64,000 nucleotides of DNA from Trissonchulus latispiculum (lineage: Eukaryota; Nematoda; Enoplea; Enoplida; Ironidae): the NCBI GenBank assembly GCA_030248195.1, contig JASAND010020474.1, forward strand, positions 1 to 64,000. The letters run 5' to 3'. Below are positions 1 through 14,114 of the stretch, in pieces (within the stretch, counting starts at the first letter, position 1; every line of letters begins with the position of its first letter). The notes under the pieces are model-generated. The model had not been told where the DNA came from. It saw nothing but the letters and a program-made list of their open reading frames with translations, and did not search any database. The position numbers were made by a program, and so were the translations under genes.

Positions 1-233
1 AGGTAACCAATGTGTCGCGAAAAAAATTACTTGAGTCTGCAAAAATCTGGAAAATTATACTCTTCTAAAGTGTGTTAAAAATATTTTAGAAAAGCAACAT
101 TAGTTTCATGGTATGCATTAAAAAAAGAGAAAATGTCAAGCTGCATTTTGATATAACAAAATGGTTTCACACCCAAGCAATGAATGAGTAATAATGGTGC
201 AACCAATGTGACCAAAGGGAATCACCACCTTAA
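1..233. mobile_element. TTAA-flanked MITE, right end only
   Basis: The sequence matches the right end of the complete copy at 13,125-14,110 and stops at GGAATCACCACC-TTAA (TTAA at 230-233). The left end lies outside the window. A TTAA target with a terminus reading GGTGGTGATTCC inward is compatible with a non-autonomous Kolobok or piggyBac relative. No coding sequence is present. Confidence 0.6.
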
Positions 234-2600
234 CACATGAAATCTCAACTTTGAGGTGAAATTACTCGACAACCGTAAGAGTTACGACTTATTTTAAAAA
301 CTCGTTAAAATATACCATTTGGACAATAAAATATGTGAAAATCAGCGAGATCGGAGAAAATCGAAAAATGACCCAAAAATAGGCCCCCTAAGTAATTTTG
401 ACATTAGACGGTATTTTTAAACTCGAAAACTTGATTGCCAACATGTTTCTAGTCCAGAATAAGGTCAATACCGAGTCTAGAAGATCATAAAACCGTTATG
501 GGAAAACGCAGTATATTTCTTGATAATAAACATGTTAAGCCATAAACTTTTTTTGAAAACTTTGTAAAATTTACCCTAAAAATGCTCCATTTTGCCGGCC
601 AATTTTCATGCTGTCGGCCGAAACGACTACCCTCGCTTAAGGTGGCGCTTGCATTATCGGGTTTATTGATGTAAAATTTGGGCAGATCGTTAAATTTTGA
701 CGAAATTTGAAGTGGGTTCTAGTTTGGTTACCGGGCAATTTCGTGGCGACATTTTTGCAGCTGAGAGCACGAGATTGGGTAGCGCCCATTATGGCTTAGA
801 AAATCGAAATTTTATGAAAGCTCTGTATAATTATTTACAATATGTTTTTGGTGAAAGAGCATAAAAAGAGCTTTACAACGATGTGCTTGTCTCTTCAGTA
901 CGTGGTTTCTATCAAAAGCTGCGCGGTTTAGCGGTTAACAAGCGGAATTTTTCAGACCTTCGGTGGTAATTAAATTTCTCCTTCCTCATTAATATATAGC
1001 AAAATTACGTTGACCATTCCCATTGCGAATGGCGAAGTAAAAACTAATCGTTCTGAAAATGAATTCCACATGATTTTTTTTTTTATTGAAGCGTTTGTGT
1101 AGAATTTGTTTATAATTTTATGAAATACACTAGGAAACTTATTAAAAGCATAATGTATGCGTAAAATAGAAGCGAATAGTGCGAAATTTTTCAAATTTAT
1201 TTTCTAATAAATGCTTCAACCAAGTTTGCTCAAATTTTGCACCCATGTTTATTGTTGAGAGTGCTTTGGCAATTTTTTTTAGTTTTTGTTTAAAACCTAT
1301 ATTCCGTGAAATGTTGATTTTCAAAGTTTTTGAACATAAATAACTTTTCAAATTGCATAAATCGAGGAACTGGAAAAATTGAACCTGCTTTAGGTTTATT
1401 TATACACTTGTGCAAAATTTGAACTAATTTCATTTAGAAGTTAATGAATGACACTGTTTTGAAGATTTAAACTTATCCCTGTTGTGTAGATCGCAGGCCG
1501 GGCACTGGATTCTTCATATCTTGCCAAATCGCGAGTATTTGACACCAGCTACCACTGCTGCTGAAAGTTTAAAACGGATTGGTTTTGGTAAATGAATTCA
1601 GAGAACGTTCCCGGTAATAAAAGTGCTACCTCAAGGCGGGGAGACCAAACTTTTGCCCAAACATTTCTATCTGATTCATTTTTGGCCTGCATAAGCATGT
1701 GCGTAGGCAAAAAAGTGTCCTCTCGTTGGTTCTTTACTGCTTTGCTGTGGCACGCTACGCTTCGAAGAACATGCCCGACCCCCCGATTTTGGCGACACCC
1801 AGCATAAATACTTTGTCATAGCTGATTGGTTTATTATTTTTATGCCTGCTCATTTCTAACTTTTAGGTCTAAACACATTTGATCGCGATGAAAGAGCTTT
1901 CAGGAGTTAGCCAATACGTTTAGAAAGGAAGCCTACATGAATAAAGGATTCACCAATTTGGTTTTTACGTCAGTTAGCCAGGTGGATAAAGGATAAACCA
2001 ACTTCATTTGTAAACCAGTAAATAAGCTGCGTAGTCGATAGGGTTGCTGGAATTGGATAAGATTATTTTATTGCAGTAAAGTTTTCTTAAATGTCGTGCT
2101 TAGGAATGGTAATCGCCGATTTATGATTCCTACGTGTGCACGTGTACAGAAGGGGGTATAAAATAGCCTACTACAGCCAAGAGATATTTTGGGCAAGTTG
2201 GTTTAACTGTTAACTACTGGTTTACTGTCCGGTACCAAACCAGCACTTAGATGGCGAAATGGTGCAGGTTCTATTCTAGCCTAACCTAGGGTGCAACTGG
2301 CGACAAAGAAAGAGAAATCCTAACTATACCTTCCCTAATGAAAAGAAGTAAAGGACATGATTTAATATAAGAACCTACAAGTGATTTACTGGCAGAATAA
2401 CAAAGGCATGGAATAGCAATACAATAGATGGCCAATCGGCCCGACCCACTCGTACAGAAATTATACGAATACCTATCTATTATGCATATAAGCTAATGAC
2501 TCTCGCTAAATGGTTGCTGTTAAAGATGATTAGCTTGATCATTAAATGAACACAAGTAGAGTAATTCGGGGTGGATTACAGTTAGTAAAGTAGGGTTTTA
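234..2600. other. Non-coding stretch, no gene seen
   Basis: I see no credible exon here. Bases 300-400 recur in inverted orientation near 27,190-27,290 (the stretch with AAAATCGGCGAGATCGG-type sequence), and 840-920 recurs inverted near 3,355-3,430. Both are dispersed repeats. The short open frames are AT-rich and unlike any family I know. Confidence 0.4.
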
Positions 2601-2639
2601 ACATAACTGTCAGGGTTTTGATACTTGTAAGTATTCCAG

Positions 2640-3250
2640 TTTCGGAGGTACATCCGCGCATGTACAAGTGGGGGGTCAAAAACAGCCTAGTACAACCCAG
2701 AAATTTAGCTTGGCTAATATTTCTTAAGTGCGGATTATGTCAGATAAGTTGGTTTAAGTAACGTTATCTTAGTATGCCTTAATAGCCCATTTGTTAGTCT
2801 TCTAGTAGGTACATCTGCACATGTACAAGGGGGGGGTCAAAAAGCAGCCTAGTACAACCGATAAAGTAGGCTAGGCTAATATTTGTAAAGCGTGGCTTAT
2901 GTTAGCGAAGTTGGTTTCAGTAGCGTTATCTTAGCATGGCTTAATAGCCCATTTGTTAGTCTTCCAGTAGGCATATCTGCACATGTACAAGGGGGGGGGG
3001 GTCAAAAAGCAGCCTAGTACAACCGAGAAATTTAGCTTGGCTAATATTTGTAAAGCGTAGCTTATGTTAGCGAAGTTGGTTTCAGTAGCGTTATCTTAGC
3101 ATGCCTTAATAGCCCATTTGTTAGTCTTCTAGTAGGTACATCTGCACATGTACAAGGGGGGGGGGTGGGTCAGAAAGCAGCCTAGTACAACCGATAAAGT
3201 AGGCTAGGCTAATATTTGTAAAGCGTGGCTTATGTCAGCTAACTTGGTTT
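2640..3250. repeat. Tandem repeat of about 165-170 bp
   Basis: About four successive units each carry GTACATCTGCACATGTACAA, then a G-tract of 5-10 or more, then AGCCTAGTACAACCGA and GTTATCTTAGCATGCCTTAA. The G-tract differs in length from unit to unit. A weaker related copy lies near 2,110-2,200. Confidence 0.7.
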
Positions 3251-4505
3251 AATGACATCCAAAATTCAATAGTTTTAGTTCTTGGCTAGTGTTTTTAGTT
3301 TACATCGTGTGTGCAAACGGTCTACGTAAACTCAGCCATATGTAAAAAAACATCTGTATCTTTTGATAGAAACCACGTACAGAAGAAATATACACATCAT
3401 TTTAAAACCCTTTTTATGCTCTTTCCCGTGGTGGTGTCAAAGAAATCATTTAAAGCTTAAATAAAATTTTGATTCTTTGCGCATGCGCAAAGCCATGATG
3501 GTAGCCAGACAATTATGAGCTCTGTGACACCAACGCTTTGTGCAAAGATAGCCTGCCTACCATAGGTTAACACGGGGGGGTATGGGGGGTTCAAGCCCCC
3601 CCCCCAACCCGGACAAGGTACAAGCCCTATCACAGCCAGGGGCAAGAGGTAAGGAAAAATTGGGCAAGGGATAAGCAGAAATGGTCACAAAAAATAGGTA
3701 TTCGCGCCAAATTCGAAAAAATTTCCGGACTCGCCGGAATTTTTTACTAAAATTTCCTATTTTTTCCCAAAAAATCGATCAAAATTTTGAAATATTTTCT
3801 AAAAATTGGCAATTTTCTTCAATTTCTTTTAAAATTTCGAGTTTATATTACTATTAGCGTTAATTTATGCTTGTGGTACAAGCCCCCCTCGAAAATGTTG
3901 GTTCAAGGTACAAGCCTCCTCAGAATTTTTTGGGACAAGCACCCCAGGATCCGACCCTATGTTAATGTATGCTGCCAACCAAAAAGGCTTCTCCTAAACT
4001 TTTCTCAAGGTTGCTTTTATACAAACCAATGTTACGCTGAAAATTACTCTAGTGGTACAACCGAGAAAGTAGGCTAGGCTAATATTTGTAAAGCGTGGCT
4101 TATGTCAGCTAACTTGGTTTAATGACATCCAAAATTCAATAGTTTTAGTTCTTGGCTAGTGTTTTTAGTTTACATCGTGTGTGCAAACGGTCTACGTAAA
4201 CTCAGCCATATGTAAAAAAACATCTGTATCTTTTGATAGAAACCACGTACAGAAGAAATATACACATCATTTTAAAACCCTTTTTATGCTCTTTCCCGTG
4301 GTGGTGTCAAAGAATTCATTTGAAGCTTAAATAAAATTTTGATTCTTTGCGCATGCGCAAAGCCATGATGGTAGCCAGCCAATTATGCGCTCTCTGACAC
4401 CAACACTTTGTGCAAAGATAGCCTGCCAACCAAAAAGGCTTCTCCTAAACTTTTCTCAAGATTGCTTTACACAAATCAATATTACGTAGAAAATTATTCT
4501 AGTGG
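3189..4505. repeat. Tandem duplication interrupted by a G-rich insertion
   Basis: Sequence from GTACAACCGA to TTACTCTAGTGG occurs twice in direct orientation (from 3,189 and from about 4,053). The first copy is interrupted at about 3,558-3,968 by a G/C-tract element bounded by the direct repeat CTGCC, with imperfect inverted ends (ATAGGTTAACAC against ATACATTAACAT). The second copy shows the empty site (AGCCTGCCAACC). Confidence 0.6.
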
Positions 4506-4773
4506 TGCCACCTTAAGTAGCAATGCATTATATATTTTATTTCTGGAAAACTGAAAACTTTTGGACGACAAAATAGGAAAGCTGGCTGTATCTCACGACA
4601 GAGAACGGTAGAACGTAGAAAGGTCACAAGCTACACGCGCAAAGCATGTTTCTTGAGCGGATCAGAGAGAACCTGTCACACACTTATCTATTACTCTTTC
4701 TGTATGAGTACGTATGAAGTGTCACAGCTAAGATCTCGAATACGTTAACCATGCAAGTATGCACATACTATCT

Positions 4774-6180
4774 AAGGGCCTTTTCGCGAATGGGTTAAAC
4801 GAGTTAAAATTAACTCGATCCTTTTCGCGAATGAGTTAAAAGAGTTAAATTTAGCTCGCCGAGTTAAGCAGAGTTAAAATTTTGAACCCTTCGGTCATTC
4901 GCGAAAAGAGTTAGAAATTAACTCTTTTAACTCTACTCTTTTCGTGAATGACATATAGAGTTAAGAAGCTGCAGAGTAAAATTTAACTACCCTTTTCGCG
5001 AATGGGTTAAATTTAACTCTTTTAGCTCGCTCGCGACATTTTACACTGAATTTTAACCTCCGTCTCAGCACGCGGGTTAAATGAGTTAAACATCTTATAC
5101 GCTTTGCATTATTACTGCCACGTTTTGCGCACATAATAAAGCTTGAAATATGACAAGATAATCCAACCAATGAAAGGTCAGTACGTAATTTCAGTGGATG
5201 GTTCATAATACTTCAAAATTAATTGATGATTAAATTAAATGATTAAATTGATTAAACTTTTGCCAACATTCTGCTGAATTATTCACACTAACGCAACAAA
5301 ATATTTAATAAAATAGAAAATAGATGGAGAAAATGTTTAAACATGCTGCTTTATTAGAAATAATAATTAGTTAGAATTAATTTATAGGAGTTAATACAAA
5401 TTATAAATAAGCATTAAATTATAAATTATTTTCGAAAGGTATTTGACTGCACTTAATGAATGCAAATTTGAAGTTTGTATAAGAGCTGGCAACATTAAAG
5501 CCGAATATCAGAAAACTGGAACCAATCGACCGCCTTTTTCCGAAAAATATACTTACTAAGACCTGAGTTTGCTATGGATACATAAACCAAAAATGTAAGA
5601 TTGTAAAATAAAAAATCACTGCAAACTTTAAAATTTAAAATTTTGAAACAATATCTCTACTTACATTGCGCGAAAGCCTAACTGTAGGTTTTAGTTTCAG
5701 GTGGTGACGCTGCATAACAGAATTACAGGGTCGATTGTTATCCCAACTGCCCTTTTAAGGGCAACCATTTCAAGTGATATTTGAAATCTGTTTATGAAAT
5801 TTAATTAAATAAAATGTTTAATTTTATTAATTTGCTTTATTTTAACTCTTCTCTAGAAGGCGCTATTTAATTTTTACTCTCCAGTTTTAATTCTTTTAAT
5901 TCTTTTCGCGATTAACTTTTTAATTCTTTTCGCGAATGCACAAAGTTAATTTTAACTCTCCAGTTTTAATAATTCTTTTAACTCTTTTCGCGAACGCACA
6001 GAGGTAACTTTAACTGTTCAAATTTTAACTCTTTTAACTCTTCCATTTTCAACCCTGCAGAGTTAAAAGAGTTAAAAACATGCAGAGTTAAAATTAACTC
6101 CATGCATTCATGAAAAGGATTGAGTTAAGTTTAACTCTACTCTACTCTACTATACTCTACTCATTCGCGACAGCCCCTAA
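4774..6180. mobile_element. Inverted-repeat element with TTCGCGAATG subrepeats
   Basis: Both ends (4,774-5,090 and 5,840-6,180) are built of many copies of TTTTCGCGAATG followed by GAGTTAAAA or AACTC runs, in opposite orientation at the two ends. The outer ends read AAGGGCCTTTTCGCGAATG and, inverted, AGGGGCTGTCGCGAATGAG. The interior is AT-rich and without a recognisable gene. I could not settle the TSD. It is probably a non-autonomous DNA transposon. Confidence 0.6.
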
Positions 6181-6314
6181 GATCTGCATTCTTTGAAGTT
6201 TGAACATCTGAATATGAAGATATTATGGAAAGCTCTTCACAAGAATCCAAACTTTGGCTGTGGTGTTAAGGAGCAGAAACAGATTACGTTCTACCAAAAT
6301 TATTATAGTATTTG

Positions 6315-7890
6315 TTAGTATGCGTATAGTTTAAAATAACAATCAAATTGATTCATTGATGCTATGTTAAATAACATTACTGTGTTTAGAGAATTCCTGA
6401 GGATAGCCAGACTTTCCAAACTGATTTGATGAGAGCAAACGTGAGATCCAGGATGCTGACATTTCGTGATACCAGGACAATGTTGGTAGCGCATTCGTTT
6501 TGGAACTGCATCTGCAAAACCTGCTTCTGTGTAGTAGGTCTCTTGATGGGGGTCCAGTCCAAGGCGACTTATTGATGACAAATGAGCATGGCCAGATCGA
6601 TCCTCCTCTTCCTCCATCTCTTCATCTTCTGATTCATCGTCAACATCATCTTCGCCAGCAGTAATAGAGGAGTATTCCAGTTTTCGCCTGAAGCCACAAT
6701 TCAGGGACACTGCAATAATGAACTATGTAGAGAAATAATTGCCGGATAATTGGAGTATCCTCGGTCCAAACACAGATCAACACACAAATCAAAATACCAG
6801 TAAGCAAAAGGTAAACTCTTATAAATGTAAGAGTTGTTCATACACTTGTTAAAGATCAGAGTTGTAAAACATCAGCAAATCTACCCAGTAGACTTCAGAA
6901 TCGGTCTCAGTTTATAAGCCTACCTAGTAGACTTCCGAATCGGTCTCAGTTTATAAAGCAACCACATATTCACGAATAAAGGATCGAATCAGAGGCAGTG
7001 TTGCGGGAGAATTTTCCTGGCTGGCTAACTGAATCCTGAATTTAATGAGGGCAAGCTAGTGGAAGTATACAACTGTATGTTTGATTCTCCATAGACTGCC
7101 TAGTGGTTGGCCTGCCTAGTTCTTGCCGAAAGGATTCTCACAAAACAATTGAAGGAACAACTGTATCACAGTGCACGCTGCACATGGACCAATAATGAAA
7201 AATGCCTACAGTGCATGTAGCAACTTAAAACACATGATGCAGCTAGCAGTGCGTCCCTCCTTCCTCCTCCTCACTCCACCAATCCTTCCTCACTCCTAAC
7301 CAGCCATTCCCCGTCTGCTGGCTCCAGCTTTACTCTGGGTTATCTACATACCTGTAGCTGTGATAAGATCAGTCTTAGGACAGATAAGACCATTCCGCAT
7401 TTCGATAAGTTGACCTGCCGGTAATTTGAATCCCTGTTTGTGCAGTGCACTCGGGGACTAAACGGCTTCGCGTACACAAACTTAAGCTCTACGATCTCCT
7501 CATCGCTCACTTTTGGAGTATAGTATTCCTCGCTGCCGTAAAGCAGGAATTCAAAGTGGGCTTTATTGGAAAGGGTATCGGGATCGTCGTTAAAATTATA
7601 TCCAATCGCCGATGCCAGGTTTTCTCATAGGCAACGGCAAAACATTAGCCCTTACCTTCAGATTCATGATTATCGATAAAATCAGAGACCTTATCGATCA
7701 TTTCCGGCCATTTCTTGGTTTCGTAAACGATCTTTTCTTCATCGCCTTCATCCAATTTGTCCACGGAAGTACTGAGACCGTCATCTTCGTAATCGTCTTC
7801 GATGTCCGAACTACTTATCGGGTAACCTATTTCTTCAATTTGATAGATTTGGACTGGGCTGGCTTCTGTGGCGCTTTCTATTTCTTCCAT
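6315..7890 (-). pseudogene. Unrecognised three-exon gene with a frameshift
   Basis: Three minus-strand exons join in phase 1. Exon A is 7656-7890, with an ATG at 7890 and a strong GAAG|GTAAGG donor. Exon B is 7352-7623, preceded by TATGAG and ending ACAG|GTATGT. Exon C begins at about 6711 after TTATTGCAG and is open to 6315. The product is very acidic: exon A is rich in Glu/Asp and exon C has a run of about 20 acidic residues, followed by a small Cys/His-containing stretch. Exon B must change frame once near 7,455 to meet exon C in the right phase, because the first frame gives an immediate stop. This is either a decayed copy or a sequencing indel. I do not recognise the family. Consistent splice phases argue for a real or recently real gene. 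Confidence 0.4.
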
Positions 7891-8149
7891 TTTTCCTTCT
7901 TCTTTTCCTTTGCTTCCACATGATTCAGACTTCGTCTTCAGTAATCGTCTGCGATGCCATATGAACGCATTTTACATTACGGAGCTGTCTCACCACATCT
8001 GATCCAAACTGTGCCATGAACAAAGTCAGAAATGGGTTCGGAGTCGAGGTACTTGGAGCTTGGACTGGATGCAGGAGGTTCCACTAGTGGACTCGTTGGA
8101 CAGGGCACGCATACCCATTCCCACGGGCTAAATTGCATTTTTTGGCAAT

Positions 8150-8790
8150 TTTTCGAAATTTCTGAGGTCCGAATTCTGGGTTGGGGTGGGGGGGGGTACC
8201 CCCATCACATTTCTGAGGTCGGCCACGGCCAAGATTTACTCCCCCCCCCATAGGTGTACCTTGAGAAAACGTTGGGGGAGGGGGTTGCCGAAATTAAGGT
8301 GGGTGGGGTCAGCCGTTTTGAGGTGGGTTGGGGTCCGGAAAAATCGAATTTGGGGGGGGGGGTTAAAAATTGGTCAAAAATTTAGAAAAATTCACAAATT
8401 TGCTAAAAAAAACGTTATTAATCAAAGATATTTCTTCATTTTTGCTCATATATATATTCGAAAAAACTTGGATTTTTTGCAAAAATTTCGAATTTTTCCA
8501 AAAAATTTCGAATCGTTACTAATTTTGAGGCAAAATTTTCAAAATTTTGATGGTGGGTCTGGCAAGTTTGGGTGGGTGGGGTCTGGGATTTGGCCATTTG
8601 GGATTGGGGTCTGCCTCCAAAATTTCGAGGGTGGGGTCGGCACTTTTCCATTTGGGGGGAGGGTTCCCCCCACCTCCCCCCCGGGCCCCGGTACACCTAT
8701 GTATGCCCCCATTCATTTGCATTTTTGCCAATTTAGTAGGGAGGTCCCCCCACTTCCCCACCCCCACTTTTTTCGCCTAGAATAAGCTCA
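8150..8790. repeat. G/C-tract-rich nested repeat
   Basis: A segment dominated by G or C runs. An inner piece is bounded by the inverted pair CATAGGTGTACC (8249-8260) and GGTACACCTATG (8690-8701). Open frames in all directions here are low-complexity and are not genes. Confidence 0.5.
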
Positions 8791-8977
8791 GAACATTAGA
8801 ACGAAACGGTAGGCTTTTATAGAAACTACTAATGTAGACTAACGCAGGCTTTTAGAGAAACGCATAAATAAATATTTATCAGAAAATTGGTCAAAGTCTG
8901 AACTCATTTCATATCAAATAGACAGGCTAGCAAATAGAACAAATGGCAATGGGTATAGCAAAAAATCAGATTCTGAA

Positions 8978-9411
8978 TAGGGATGCACCGGGGCCTGGCC
9001 CCGGCCCCAGCCCCGGCACCGGGGCCAGGCTCCGGCCCCGGCCCCGGCAGTCAGGCCCCGGCCCCGGCCCCGGCCCCGGCCCCGGTGGTCAGGCCCCGGT
9101 ACCGACCGGGGCCAAAAATTAGCAAAATTTTGACATTTTTTGACCAAAATTTTGAATTTTCGAAAGTCAAAAAGTGTTAAAAATCGTTTGTTTTTGCGCC
9201 GATATTAGTGAAAACAAGGATAGTAACGTTTGCGTACCAAAAATTATTGCAAAATTTAAATTTTCCAGAAAATTTTTGAAAATTTTCGATTTGGACCCCC
9301 AATTTCCAGGCCCCGGTCCCGGCCCCGGTACCGGGGCCAAGGTGGCCCCGGCCCCGGCCGGGGCCACGATGAGGCCCCGGCCCCGGTAGTGGCGGCCCCG
9401 GTGCATCTCTA
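8978..9411. mobile_element. hAT-like MITE, GGCCCC-rich
   Basis: A 434-bp element with inverted ends TAGGGATGCACCGG and CCGGTGCATCTCTA, flanked by a perfect 8-bp duplication ATTCTGAA (8970-8977 and 9412-9419). An 8-bp TSD with TAGRGATGCACC ends is typical of hAT non-autonomous elements. The arms carry GGCCCC runs and the centre is AT-rich. A truncated relative lies at 29,732-29,800. Confidence 0.85.
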
Positions 9412-9499
9412 ATTCTGAACACAAAAAAGTAAAGCAGTTAAAGTAAACAGTGATGTGACGTGTTTTTCATTGCAAAAATAATTTGTTTAGCTTAAATCA

Positions 9500-9950
9500 A
9501 AATTTTTACAATTTCAACCTCCACAAACAGCCGGGGCTCCTCAGTGCTCCGGAGCTTAGGTATTCCGACAGCCCAGTCGGAGCTCCGGAGCGGACAAATG
9601 TTTCAGCGCACATCACTAATATATATACGCAGAGGTGTAAACTGCGACTTGGGGTTTGGGGGCTCATCCTCCAGTTTTTTGAGGGTACCATCAGCAGTTC
9701 CCGATCTCTCCACCAGAAATGGTTTTTCTATTTTTTATATCTTACAAGAATTTTCATGCGTTTCCAATGCCAATAACATCAAACCATGAAGTATATAAAA
9801 TTTTATATAAAAAAAGGAAAATTTAGGCAATTATCTGGGTTATGGGGGAAGGTCGAAATTTATGGGGGGCTTTTTATGGGGGGGAGAACCTCGAATGGGG
9901 GCGAGGAGATCGCCGAGTGGGGGGCTCCCAGTAAAAATAAGCCAGCGAAG
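9500..9950. repeat. Two transposon fragments
   Basis: 9,520-9,640 carries CTCCGGAGC palindromes and ends in GCGCACATCACTAA, matching inverted copies at 42,062-42,180 and 61,250-61,345. 9,830-9,950 is the right part of the G-rich CTGGC family (ending AAAAATAAGCCAG) without a left end. Confidence 0.5.
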
Positions 9951-10029
9951 AGGCTCAGTATGAAGGCGGTCCTAAAACGGCCCAGTAACCTGTCCTGGCA
10001 ACAGATTCCTGGTTACCAGACTGATTCTG

Positions 10030-10850
10030 GTTTTCGTCGCCATCATCTTCCTGATCTGAAAGATACGGCTTTCCATTGACCACCCACCATACTGCAGCGT
10101 CTTGTGAAGGTACTAGGTAGATCGATCATATCTATCACGATTCACGGGATAGGTTCCAGTGGAGGAAACCTGAACACTGTTCTCTACAGTCACGGCACTT
10201 GTTTCAGATTCTGGATAGGTTGTTGCTGTTGGCAAACTGCTTCTTTGTCATGGGACTAGGCGGCCAACCTCGTTGCATGATTTAGTCGTTCAGCCCACTT
10301 CTTCTTCCATGCCCCAAAAACTGGATCGTCCAGAGGTTGCAGTCCGGCGGGGGAGCGCGAAGGAAGTTTCAGTAGTGTGATGTATTCTTCTCTGGCGTTT
10401 TTGATAGTAGAGAGGTTGGCATGTGACATGTGTCCATCGAAGATAACCATTAGTTGACGCTGTGTAACAGTTTCGCAAAGTCGACAGAACCAGTCATCCA
10501 AAACTGCCTGTCATCCAGCAAGTAGCACTCAGGGCGTGGCAAATCCCATCCATTGCTACGCCTTTGTCGCCCGTCTGGGAACACTGTCTTTCCTTCGCAC
10601 GCCTTTCATAGACGATCAGAGGAAGCAGTGCTCGACCAGCAGCATTGCAGCATGCCGGAACAGTGATGTTGTATCTTCCCGTCCCACCTTCAGCTTTGTC
10701 GGCGCAGTGATTAACCTAGCTTACGGTTTTTGTATTGGGGGGCCAAGTAGAAACCCTGACTCATCGAGATTCCAAATCTTCTCAAAGTCGTCATGTAGGC
10801 CCAGAGCGCTCATTTGAACCTCTTGGTTAGTGCAGAATCCTTGCATCAGA
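10030..10850 (-). pseudogene. DDE_1 (pogo/Jerky-type) transposase relic
   Basis: Read on the minus strand in several frames, this shows the landmarks of a DDE_1 transposase in order. Near 10,760 there is a WNLDESGF block holding the first catalytic Asp. Near 10,640 is a CCNAAGR-type block. At 10,256-10,501 is an 81-codon open stretch with FDGHMSHANL (second Asp), LKLPSRSP and LQPLDDPVFG near the end. Stops and frame changes separate these blocks, so the gene is dead. This family binds DNA and cuts and pastes at TA sites. Acidic coding-like sequence continues toward 9,960 and may be its tail. Confidence 0.7.
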
Positions 10851-11601
10851 AACATTACGAATTTTACCAGCATGCAAGAAGATAGAGAGAGTGCAGACAT
10901 TTCGGTCGTGTCCGTGTCGCGTCATAAAGTTCTGGATCAAATTACAGCTCGATAAAAATAAAACTCGTAAAAAGGTTACCATCGTAGTAGCGGTGACTAC
11001 GTTCCAGTCACCCTACTTCCCGTAAACCTAACCTTTACCCAAAACCTTACTAATGTCTCCATTTCTAGTCAAAAACTAATATATACAAATCTATTTCTTA
11101 TTATTAAATTAATTTTTTGAGAGACATGTTCCTGCATTTTCTTATCTGTAGAAACCGTGAAAGGGTCTTGTGAATAAATTTCCAAAAATATTTGTTTTTG
11201 AGGACAAGTGTACCTTTTAAATTTAGCATACCTTAGGCATTAATGTTTCCTTTTTTGATAAAAACTATTACAAACCACACATAATTTGACTGTTATGTAA
11301 ACTAACCCAGTTGTTATTACCCAAGCCTTATCTAAAGTCCTGTTTCGTACATAATGCATTCATTTTACATCCCCATCGGCAGCAGTTTAACGGTATATTA
11401 TTCAACGGCTCTCCATATAAAACATGGTTAGAGCTAGACTGAGAAGAATTTGGTACAGGTAAGCTAAATTTCAATTATCTATATAACAGTTTGTGCAACT
11501 TGTTTGGATGACAATAATAAACATTAAATAGCACTCACCTCCACCTTAATTTATTTGTGCATTCTTATTTTTTTCTAACCTCAATTCTGAAATTTCAAAA
11601 G

Positions 11602-13029
<1,428 letters not shown>

Positions 13030-13124
13030 GAACAATTGTCGATGTGTAAAGGATTATACTACCTACTTTATTAGGGGCAGTGTTTGAGAAAGTAAACAGC
13101 CTGACATGGAATCTGTTTACTTAA

Positions 13125-14110
13125 GGTGGTGATTCCTTTTGGGCACATATTGTTATTTGGCGGCGTAAATCAAGATGAAATTTGATGAAATTTTCCGAAA
13201 TAAGTTCTTTTAGCGTTCTAACACCCTCCGCGCAATTCCGATTCAAAAATTCGAGATTTCCGGTCAGAGTGGTTGTTCCCATTTTCTGAACGTTTGGCAG
13301 CTGCTATACAATTATGACTATAGTCATTCGAAAGATCTCATTGAGCTTCACATTTTTGCTTTTTAACGCAACTTTCTAGCTTTTCTCTACCGTGAGATAT
13401 AGCCGATTTTCTTGTTTTGGCGTCGAAATTACGTGTCATTTTTGCAGAAATCAAATAATCCAACATTTCTTGAACTACGCAAGCCGCAAAATCAAACTAA
13501 GGGCGTCGATCTGAAGGTCTCACAGGGACAAATTATCCGACGCATGATCGTCTTCCAACTGCTGCTATCCTGTTGGCAGTTATCATAAAAAAATGTAGTT
13601 TCTGCAAAAACACGACCAATTTTTTTCCAAAGATTGTGGAGCATTCACCATGCAAGCTGGAGGGCTGCTACTGAACAAATGTGTTCTGCACAAATATACC
13701 CAGGGACGAGTTTTAGTTGCCCCGATTGCTGCTTTCTAGCTATAGTAATCGCTTGACAAATTTGGTAAAAGTATGCAAAATACAGGTTACGCACATATTT
13801 CAGCTTATTTCTCTATAACGAAGAGCGATTTCACAATAAATAAAAAATCGTCCCCAGCTATTTGATGGAGGTATCGAATGATATAACCGATGTCTCGCGA
13901 AAAAATTTGCTTGAGTCTGCAAAAATTCTGGAAAATTATACTTCTTCTAAAATGTGTTAAAAATATTTTAGAAAAGCAACATTAGTTTCGTGGCATGCAT
14001 TAAAATGAGGAAATGTACGCTACATTTTGATATAAAAATGGCTTCTTAACTCCAAGTAATGAATGAGTAATAATGGTGCAAACTTTATGTGACCAAAGGG
14101 AATCACCACC
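13125..14110. mobile_element. Complete TTAA-flanked element (Kolobok/piggyBac-like MITE)
   Basis: A 986-bp element between TTAA copies at 13121-13124 and 14111-14114. Its inverted ends read GGTGGTGATTCCNTTTGG and run through to CACAT. There is no open frame of note. It is the reference copy for the fragment at 1-233 and the inverted copy at 15,702-17,077. Confidence 0.75.
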
Positions 14111-14114
14111 TTAA

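Noticed and set aside
8186..9424. Several overlapping Gly/Pro-rich frames on both strands
   Set aside because: Products of G/C tracts and GGCCCC repeats in transposon ends; no complexity or start context.
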